From the NCBI GenBank assembly GCA_020347085.1, contig CP070769.1, positions 2,157,061 to 2,168,042 of the forward strand: a stretch of DNA of 10,982 nucleotides, read 5' to 3'. Origin of the DNA: Desulfobacterales bacterium. Its GTDB lineage: Bacteria; Desulfobacterota; Desulfobacteria; Desulfobacterales; C00003060. Below the pieces are notes generated by a model. It did not search any database. It saw nothing but the letters and a program-made list of their open reading frames with translations, and was not told the DNA's origin. Within the stretch, counting starts at the first letter, position 1. Every line of letters starts with the position of its first letter. Shown here piece after piece: positions 6,398 to 10,982 of the stretch. The position numbers and the translations under genes are program-made.

Positions 6398-7462
6398 GTG
6401 TATTCGATAGACGACTACAGTTATGGACTTCCAGAGGAGCTTATCGCTCAGGCACCCGTGTCTTCGCGGGATAAATCCCAACTCATGGTCCTGCAAAGGA
6501 AGTCGCGCGGTATATTCCACCATCACTTTTCAGATATCTTACGGCTGTTGTCTCCGGGCGACCTTTTAGTTGTCAACAACACACGTGTAGTGCCAGCTCG
6601 CCTAACAGGAACAAAAGAGACTGGAGGAAGAGTCGAGGTTTTGCTCATAAGTTATCCGGGGCAAACGCCTGGGTCACATGATGCGGGAAACTTGACCTGT
6701 GAGTGTCTGGTTAAGGCCTCTAAGCCTCCGCGTCTGGGATCAAGGCTTGGCTTTCATGGAGACCTTCACGCCATTGTCCTGAACGGGACCAACGGGCTCT
6801 ATAACCTGGAATTTCGGTTCAACGGAGGCTTTGATACCCTGATAGACACGATCGGTCAGATTCCCCTCCCCCCGTATATTAAGCGGAATGACTCGGCCGC
6901 GCCACCTTGTGACGATCCAGCGTGTTACCAAACCGTATATGCCGAAAAGAGGGGGGCTGTGGCAGCCCCTACTGCAGGACTCCATTTTTCAAGTGAGCTT
7001 CTCAAGAAGATCGAAGAGGTGGGCATAGAGATCGTTCCAATAACCCTGCACGTTGGTTATGGGACTTTCTTACCGGTGCGGGTCACGGATATCCGGGAGC
7101 ACCAAATCCATTCTGAGGTATATGAACTCCCCCAAGGGACCGCAACGGCCATTAATAGAGCCAAAAGTGAAGGTGGGCGAATTATCGCAGTGGGTACAAC
7201 CACGGTGCGCGTTCTGGAGTTTGCTGCCGACGCGAGGGGCCATGTCACGGCCGGGTCTGGTATGTGTGATCTTTTTATTTATCCAGGCTTTGAGTTCAGA
7301 GTCATTGATGCCTTAATAACCAACTTTCATCTTCCCAAGTCCACGCTTTTGATGCTCGTTGCCGCCTTCGCAGGCCGCGACTTTGTTCTAAAAGCTTACC
7401 AAGAAGCAATTCGCCAGAGATACCGTTTCTATAGTTATGGAGATGCGATGTTGATCCTCTAG
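6398..7462 (+). CDS. queA: S-adenosylmethionine:tRNA ribosyltransferase-isomerase
   Basis: QueA transfers and isomerises the ribosyl group of SAM onto preQ1 already inserted at position 34 of tRNAs for Asp, Asn, His and Tyr, giving epoxyqueuosine. The 354-aa product is full length. Landmarks are DYSYGLPEELIAQAPVSSRD at the N-terminus (6-25), PGDLLVVNNTRVVPARL (53-69), GGRVEVLL (76-83), IPLPPYI (155-161), AAPTAGLHF (189-197), HVGYGTFLPV (218-227), IAVGTTTVRVLE (263-274), TNFHLPKSTLLMLVAAFAG (308-326) and the C-terminal YRFYSYGDAMLI. The start is GTG, and the ribosome-binding site (AAAGAAAAA) is weak. The next pathway gene, tgt, lies 471 bp downstream of the stop, separated by a palindromic element, whereas in many bacteria the two are closely linked. 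Confidence 0.96.
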   Translation: MYSIDDYSYGLPEELIAQAPVSSRDKSQLMVLQRKSRGIFHHHFSDILRLLSPGDLLVVNNTRVVPARLTGTKETGGRVEVLLISYPGQTPGSHDAGNLTCECLVKASKPPRLGSRLGFHGDLHAIVLNGTNGLYNLEFRFNGGFDTLIDTIGQIPLPPYIKRNDSAAPPCDDPACYQTVYAEKRGAVAAPTAGLHFSSELLKKIEEVGIEIVPITLHVGYGTFLPVRVTDIREHQIHSEVYELPQGTATAINRAKSEGGRIIAVGTTTVRVLEFAADARGHVTAGSGMCDLFIYPGFEFRVIDALITNFHLPKSTLLMLVAAFAGRDFVLKAYQEAIRQRYRFYSYGDAMLIL

Positions 7463-7614
7463 ACCAAGTGCCGGGTGCAAAGCGCAGGGCGTTTATTGTG
7501 ATTCTCAGAACAATGTTCCCTTATCCAAATGCCAGCAAGGCTCTTATGGCCTCCGAAGGAGTCTCTTTTTGACCATTTTGAAAAGCGTTCTTGGTGAAGC
7601 GAAGCGTGAAAATT

Positions 7615-7647
7615 GAAGCTCCCTGCAGCAAGCTGAAGGGAATCTTC
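7615..7647 (+). repeat. REP-like hairpin 1 inside the palindromic element
   Basis: TCCCTGCAGC-AA-GCTGAAGGGA forms a 10-bp stem with a single mismatch (G opposite A), extended outward by GAAG...CTTC past a small bulge. The same CCCTGCAGCAAGCT core recurs 67 bp downstream with its mismatch at the neighbouring position, suggesting that the fold rather than the exact sequence has been kept. No T-tract follows, so it is a poor terminator. Confidence 0.6.
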
Positions 7648-7687
7648 GACTGTAAGGAAGGGCACCATTTTTAGATTCGCTCGCTAA

Positions 7688-7707
7688 CCCTGCAGCAAGC
7701 TACAGGG
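7688..7707 (+). repeat. REP-like hairpin 2 inside the palindromic element
   Basis: CCCTGCAGC-AA-GCTACAGGG forms a 9-bp stem with one mismatch (C opposite A). It shares the first 14 bases and the trailing GGGAAT with hairpin 1 and has the same orientation. It is flanked by GCTCGCT words on both sides. No T-tract follows. Confidence 0.6.
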
Positions 7708-7933
7708 AATGCGCTCGCTGTTGCAGTTCAAACTGTGTGAGGGCGCCAGCCCGAGTTTTTGAATTTTAGCGTAGCAAGCCTTAGAACGCCCAAAATGGGC
7801 AAACGAACGAGGGCGGAAGCCATAAGAGCCATATCACAAGCGGAACATATGTCTGACAAATACTCTATCTTGCACCCTCACCTGTACGCGCTTTGCGCTC
7901 TGCGATCTGTGTATACAGGTATGGCATAGTGTG

Positions 7934-9043
7934 ATGTCCTTTTCATTTGAGGTCCTACATAATTCGAAAGGCACCAGGGCACGGCTTGGAAAGATGCATA
8001 CCCCCCATGGGATTGTGGAGACACCGGTCTTTGTCCCGGTGGGGACACAAGCCACGGTCAAATCCCTGACGCCAGAGGAGCTTTGCGAACTCGGCGTCCA
8101 AATGGTATTGGCCAACACCTATCACCTGTACCTTCGACCAGGCCATGACGTGATAAGCGAGCTCGGTGGACTTCACCGGTTTATGCATTGGGACCGAGCC
8201 TTGTTGACTGACAGTGGCGGCTATCAGGTGTTTAGCTTGTCAAAACTCAGCAAAATTTCTAACGAAGGTGTCACTTTCCAGTCCCACCTCGACGGTTCAA
8301 CCCATCTGTTGACACCGGAAAAGGCCATGGAGATACAGGGGGCCCTGGGTTCTGACATCATGATGTCTTTGGATGAATGCACCCCTTATCCGGCGACCCA
8401 CAAGGAGAGCCAGGAATCTTTGAAACGGAGTATCGACTGGGCAAGGCGCTCGAAGGAAAGTGGCAACCCAGGGAACGGCGCTCTCTTTGGGATCGTTCAA
8501 GGAGGCATGTTTCAAGACCTTCGGGCTCGTGGCGTTGAAGCCATCACAAATATGGGTTTTGATGGATATGCCCTGGGCGGCCTGAGCGTTGGGGAGCCAA
8601 GGGAGATGATGCTGGATATAGTAGCCTCCACGCTTCCGCTGGTCCCAAAAGCCGCTCCGCGGTATATCATGGGGGTAGGTACACCAGAAGACTTGATTCA
8701 GTTGGTCTCTCTCGGCGCGGATATGTTCGACTGCGTAATTCCCACCCGCAATGCCAGAAACGGCCGGCTCTTTGTCCGGAGCGGCACCCTCAACATCTGT
8801 AATGCACGCTACCGAACCGATCAAGCGCCTGTTGAAGCGGGATGCCCGTGTTATACTTGCACACATTACTCACGGGCCTATCTTCGTCATCTTTTCATGG
8901 CAAAGGAACTGCTTGCCTATCGTTTGAACACGATCCATAATATTTATTTCTTTGTGATGCTCATGAAGGAAATGCGAAATGCGATTCGCCAGGGGCGATT
9001 CGCGCAATTCAAAAAGGGCTTCTATTCACAAAACACTGGTTGA
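7934..9043 (+). CDS. tgt: Queuine/preQ1 tRNA-guanine transglycosylase
   Basis: Tgt swaps guanine-34 in the anticodon of GUN tRNAs for preQ1, the step before QueA. The 369-aa length is typical. The catalytic acid is Asp93 in LLTDSGGYQVFSL. DECTPYPAT (148-156), FGIVQGG (185-191) and GGLSVGEP (215-222) line the base pocket. MGVGTPEDLI is followed by the nucleophile Asp266 in MFDCVIPTRNARNG. The zinc ligands are CPCYTC (304-309, three cysteines) and His335 in NTIHN. A GTG at 7931 immediately precedes the ATG at 7934 and is preceded by an in-frame TAG, so the start is one of these two. The only ribosome-binding candidate is AGG at 7917-7919, better spaced for GTG. It lies in an inverted repeat, ACCTGTA (7880-7886)/TACAGGT (7914-7920), which might mask it. 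Confidence 0.96.
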   Translation: MSFSFEVLHNSKGTRARLGKMHTPHGIVETPVFVPVGTQATVKSLTPEELCELGVQMVLANTYHLYLRPGHDVISELGGLHRFMHWDRALLTDSGGYQVFSLSKLSKISNEGVTFQSHLDGSTHLLTPEKAMEIQGALGSDIMMSLDECTPYPATHKESQESLKRSIDWARRSKESGNPGNGALFGIVQGGMFQDLRARGVEAITNMGFDGYALGGLSVGEPREMMLDIVASTLPLVPKAAPRYIMGVGTPEDLIQLVSLGADMFDCVIPTRNARNGRLFVRSGTLNICNARYRTDQAPVEAGCPCYTCTHYSRAYLRHLFMAKELLAYRLNTIHNIYFFVMLMKEMRNAIRQGRFAQFKKGFYSQNTG

Positions 9044-9077
9044 ACTGCAAGGCCGCAGGCATTCCGCGATATACAAG

Positions 9078-9106
9078 TTGCAAAAACCGATGATTGCGTT
9101 TATGCT
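9078..9106 (+). promoter_or_regulatory. Possible promoter of the NifU-domain gene
   Basis: TTGCAA (9078-9083) and TATGCT (9101-9106) are separated by exactly 17 bp, each matching 4 of 6 consensus bases. The site lies in the 100-bp gap between tgt and the NifU-domain start at 9144. The gene could equally be read through from tgt. Confidence 0.35.
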
Positions 9107-9143
9107 GTATGAAGATTTGGAAATCCAAGGGAGGACAATCAAA

Positions 9144-9365
9144 ATGAAAGAATCGGTTCAGACGGCCCTTGACAAGATACGCCCCATGCTCCAGCGAGAC
9201 GGTGGGGATGTTGAACTCGTCGACGTTGAGGGGGGTGTTGTAAAGGTGCGTCTTCAGGGGGCATGCAAGGGCTGTCCCATGTCTCAGATGACGTTAAAAA
9301 ACGGTATTGAGAAGTTTCTCAAGCAAGAAGTGCCTGAGGTGGACAGGGTGGAGGCAGTCGCATAG
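9144..9365 (+). CDS. NifU C-terminal-domain (Nfu-type) Fe-S cluster scaffold protein
   Basis: The 73-aa protein consists only of the NifU C-terminal domain, used as a scaffold or carrier that hands [4Fe-4S] clusters to client enzymes. It begins MKESVQTALDKIRPMLQRDGGDVELVDVEG, continues with a beta strand VVKVRLQGAC, and carries the CxxC motif CKGC at residues 41-44 in GACKGCPMSQMTLKNGIE. Two such protomers normally bind one cluster through the paired cysteines. The frame is open further upstream to 8979, but that part overlaps tgt. GGAGG lies 9 bases before the ATG at 9144, which settles the start. An Fe-S carrier suits an anaerobe with many cluster enzymes; its specific client is not evident. 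Confidence 0.92.
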   Translation: MKESVQTALDKIRPMLQRDGGDVELVDVEGGVVKVRLQGACKGCPMSQMTLKNGIEKFLKQEVPEVDRVEAVA

Positions 9366-9440
9366 CTACCTCTTGCACCGAGCAAAGGTTACTGGGAAGC
9401 ACAAAAACAGACAGGGAAAAAAGGAAATCTGGGTGCCCGG

Positions 9441-10619
9441 ATGACAGTAGCTGAAAAGATAAAAACCTTCCAGGACCGATCCTCTTGGATTCGGAAGATG
9501 TTTGAGGAAGGAGCGCAGCTCAAGGCAAAACACGGCGCCGATCATGTCTTTGACTTCAGCCTTGGAAATCCCAACTTAGAACCCCCTGCACGCTTCAAGG
9601 AGGTTCTGATCGAGGTGGCAAAGGCCTCAGGTACGGGATACCACAGCTACATGCCCAATATTGGATATCCCTCTGTGCGCCAAGCAGTAGCCGAGTTTCT
9701 CTCAAAAGAGCAGGGCGTTCCGGTGACCGCGAACGAAGTGATCATGACTTGTGGCGCTGCTGGTGCGTTGAATGTCATCTTGAAGGCCATCATAGGGCCT
9801 GGTGATGAAGTCATTACACCTGCCCCGTATTTTGTGGAATATGGTTTCTATGTGGACAACCACGGGGGGGTTCTGAAGACCGTACCTACCAGGCCGGATT
9901 TCACCCTGGACCTTGAGGCTATCCAAGCCGCCATCACGCCAAGCACGACGGCTGTGCTGATCAATTCTCCCAACAACCCCACAGGTCAAATCTACGACGA
10001 GGAAAGCCTCATGGGGCTGGGAGCCCTCTTGCTAGAAGAAGGGCGCAGAGTGAACCGGACCCTTTATCTTATTTCCGATGAACCCTATCGAAAAATCACT
10101 TTTGAGGGGGTAAAGGTCCCGAGTATATTCTCCTGCTATGCAGAGAGCATGATTGTGACATCTTACTCAAAAGACCTCTCCATTCCGGGCGAGCGAATCG
10201 GCTTTTTGACCGTTAACCCACAAGCGACTTATAAGGAAGACCTTTTGGCCGGCATGGCCCTCGCCAACCGGATCCTCGGATATGTAAATGCCCCGGCATT
10301 GATGCAGCGAACCATTCAGTCTTTGCAGGGTGTCTCTGTGGACGCGACCATCTACCAAAAGAAGAGGGACCTGCTGTGCGATGGCCTGTCTGAGTGTGGA
10401 TACGAATACGTAAAACCTAAGGGGGCGTTCTACCTTTTTCCCAAAACCGCCGTCCCGGATGACGTCGCCTTTGTGAAGGCGCTCCAAGAAGAGCTCATTC
10501 TGACGGTGCCGGGTAGTGGTTTTGGGGCACCCGGTTATTTTCGCATTGCGTTTTGTGTAGATGACGACACGATTATACGGGCTCTTCCTGGCTTTAAACG
10601 GGTCTTGAAGCGGATTTGA
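9441..10619 (+). CDS. Pyridoxal-phosphate-dependent class I aminotransferase (aspartate aminotransferase family)
   Basis: The 392-aa product is a full-length fold-type I aminotransferase of the cytoplasm. It begins with a helical segment and DFSLGNPNLEPP (38-49), followed by GYHSYMPNIGYPSVRQAVA (66-84) and the cofactor-phosphate loop CGAAGALNV (104-112). Then come SPNNPTG (176-182), SDEPYRK (212-218) with the Asp213 that contacts the pyridine nitrogen, and SYSKDLSIPGERIG (241-254) with the Schiff-base Lys244. Arg368 in YFRIAF should bind the substrate carboxylate. The amino-acid donor cannot be fixed from sequence. The ATG follows an AGGAAAT by about 15 bases, rather far, so translation may be modest. 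It lies 75 bp after the NifU-domain gene and before a strong hairpin. Confidence 0.92.
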   Translation: MTVAEKIKTFQDRSSWIRKMFEEGAQLKAKHGADHVFDFSLGNPNLEPPARFKEVLIEVAKASGTGYHSYMPNIGYPSVRQAVAEFLSKEQGVPVTANEVIMTCGAAGALNVILKAIIGPGDEVITPAPYFVEYGFYVDNHGGVLKTVPTRPDFTLDLEAIQAAITPSTTAVLINSPNNPTGQIYDEESLMGLGALLLEEGRRVNRTLYLISDEPYRKITFEGVKVPSIFSCYAESMIVTSYSKDLSIPGERIGFLTVNPQATYKEDLLAGMALANRILGYVNAPALMQRTIQSLQGVSVDATIYQKKRDLLCDGLSECGYEYVKPKGAFYLFPKTAVPDDVAFVKALQEELILTVPGSGFGAPGYFRIAFCVDDDTIIRALPGFKRVLKRI

Positions 10620-10661
10620 TTGTTGCCTCTCTAAGGAGCCCAGTCTTGTTGAGCGCAATAT

Positions 10662-10692
10662 CCACGCGGGGTCCCGCGTGGTAGTATTTTCC
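10662..10692 (+). terminator. Probable rho-independent terminator after the aminotransferase
   Basis: CCACGCGGG and CCCGCGTGG (10662-10681) form a perfect GC-rich stem, in practice 8 bp with a GGTC loop. TAGTATTTTCC follows, which is only partly T-rich. It lies 42 bases after the aminotransferase stop codon, with no other gene to end on that strand. Confidence 0.6.
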
Positions 10693-10720
10693 TTGACAAG
10701 CCCCCCCTTTTCTGTAACAA
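10693..10720 (+). promoter_or_regulatory. Possible promoter reading out of the right edge
   Basis: A perfect TTGACA (10693-10698) follows the terminator hairpin directly. The best -10, TAACAA (10715-10720), lies 16 bp on but matches only 3 of 6. A C7 run fills part of the spacer. It would serve the gene starting near 10914 after a leader of about 190 nt. The interval 10620-10860 contains no protein I recognise. Confidence 0.3.
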
Positions 10721-10860
10721 ATCAGCACCTTATTAGTATGTTGCCATTGGTGCGGCTTTGCGGTTTTGACATGGCTGATGGATGGGCACTTGGATGGGAG
10801 TCCTTGGAACAGATTATTGAGATTGCTCACGCATCACCGTTGACCGTCATGCTCCCCGCG

Positions 10861-10912
10861 CACGAAGTGCTGCCGTAAGGCAGAACCCCCGTCCTTTGGG
10901 GCGGGGAGGCTT
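10861..10912 (-). repeat. Two-hairpin dispersed repeat, copy B
   Basis: Reverse complement of copy A (6312-6363) with six differences in 52 bp by hand count. The second stem CTGCC/GGCAG is unchanged while its loop differs (TTAC against TTGT), and the first stem is GCCCC-AAA-GGACGGGG-like with its own variants. Copies A and B are inverted with respect to each other and bracket queA, tgt, the NifU-domain gene and the aminotransferase. In plus orientation its last bases, GGGGAGG, precede an ATG by 5 bases. Confidence 0.75.
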
Positions 10913-10913
10913 G

Positions 10914-10982
10914 ATGACGCTTTTTATGGTTTTTGACGGAGCGCTTCCAATCTCAGCCTGGCGCATTTGCCTTCTGGGGACA
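10914..10982 (+). CDS. Possible start of a gene, cut by the window edge; N-terminus vaguely like a metallo-beta-lactamase-fold hydrolase
   Basis: From the ATG at 10914 the frame is open for 23 codons to the window end, reading MTLFMVFDGALPISAWRICL then LGT. GGAGG (10904-10908) is placed 5 bases upstream, an excellent ribosome-binding site, though it belongs to repeat copy B. The RICLLGT strand resembles the first strand of RNase Z/metallo-beta-lactamase-fold proteins, which often begin with a hydrophobic strand ending LGTG, but this is too short for a firm call. A second ATG at 10926 is an alternative start. Confidence 0.35.
   Translation, partial: MTLFMVFDGALPISAWRICLLGT

Larger units (their letters stand above)
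7539..7830. repeat. About 292-bp imperfect palindromic element (MITE- or REP-like) in the queA-tgt spacer
   Basis: The ends are a 17-bp inverted repeat with one mismatch: GGCTCTTATGGCCTCCG (7539-7555) against CGGAAGCCATAAGAGCC (7814-7830). Reverse-complementing the right side shows the match continuing inward, with gaps, for about 80 bp: shared blocks include CCATTTTG, GCGTTCT and GAAAATT/TAAAATT. Two REP-like hairpins lie in the middle. I see no convincing coding frame and no target-site duplication. The surrounding spacer (7463-7933) otherwise holds nothing recognisable except a short inverted repeat before tgt. It may be a non-autonomous mobile element or a structured RNA; the first is favoured because the arms look like diverged terminal repeats. 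Confidence 0.62.

Noticed and set aside
7539..7830. CRISPR array in the queA-tgt spacer
   Set aside because: The two hairpin cores are only two copies, differ from each other and lack regular repeat-spacer structure.
8297..8866. 189-aa minus-strand open frame
   Set aside because: Antisense to tgt, which carries all catalytic and zinc residues in its frame.
8979..9143. Longer NifU-domain protein starting at 8979
   Set aside because: The first part overlaps tgt in another frame and has no family similarity; the GGAGG before 9144 marks the true start.
10594..10830. 78-aa minus-strand open frame after the aminotransferase
   Set aside because: Overlaps the aminotransferase 3' end and the terminator hairpin, with no domain or ribosome-binding site.
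10738..10878. 46-aa plus-strand open frame (MLPLVRLCGFDMADGW...)
   Set aside because: No recognisable family, no ribosome-binding site, and its last codons are part of repeat copy B; not supported as a gene.

Overview
The window looks like bacterial chromosome from an anaerobic Desulfobacterota (deltaproteobacterial) lineage. This is an inference from style and content: about 50% GC, a class III (oxygen-sensitive) ribonucleotide reductase, a GatB-type amidotransferase subunit, queA and tgt close together, an acyl-CoA synthetase of the acetyl-CoA synthetase family, and spacers full of short degenerate repeat words. No rRNA, tRNA, CRISPR, phage or transposase gene was found.

Layout. Four genes lie on the minus strand in the left half, read right to left: an acyl-CoA synthetase (5929-3971), gatB (3747-2320), mtnA (2201-1161) and the N-terminal 274 codons of nrdD (824-1, running off the window). 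A divergent promoter region (5930-6067) separates them from the plus-strand half: a 61-aa DUF2065 membrane protein (6068-6253), queA (6398-7462), tgt (7934-9043), a stand-alone NifU C-terminal-domain protein (9144-9365), a class I aminotransferase (9441-10619), and probably the first codons of another gene at the right edge (10914 onward). queA and tgt serve queuosine modification of tRNA, and gatB serves tRNA-dependent amidation. mtnA belongs to methionine salvage; the NifU-like protein belongs to Fe-S assembly.

The clearest regulatory site is upstream of nrdD. Two NrdR-like boxes start exactly 31 bp apart. The stronger one fills the 17-bp spacer between a perfect TTGACA -35 and a TTTAGA -10, the expected layout for NrdR repression of a ribonucleotide reductase gene.

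The most unusual content is in the spacers. Each of the three spacers following acs, gatB and mtnA carries its own short degenerate tandem array, with unit length 9-10, 8 and 7 bp respectively. The acs and gatB arrays begin inside the gene, so that the stop codon TAA is part of the first repeat unit, and each has an inverted partner array before the next gene. The queA-tgt spacer holds a roughly 292-bp imperfect palindrome with two internal REP-like hairpins. A 52-bp two-hairpin sequence occurs twice in inverted orientation (6312-6363 and 10861-10912), bracketing the whole queA-to-aminotransferase block. No complete novel enzyme system was found; the repeat architecture is the part most worth following up.
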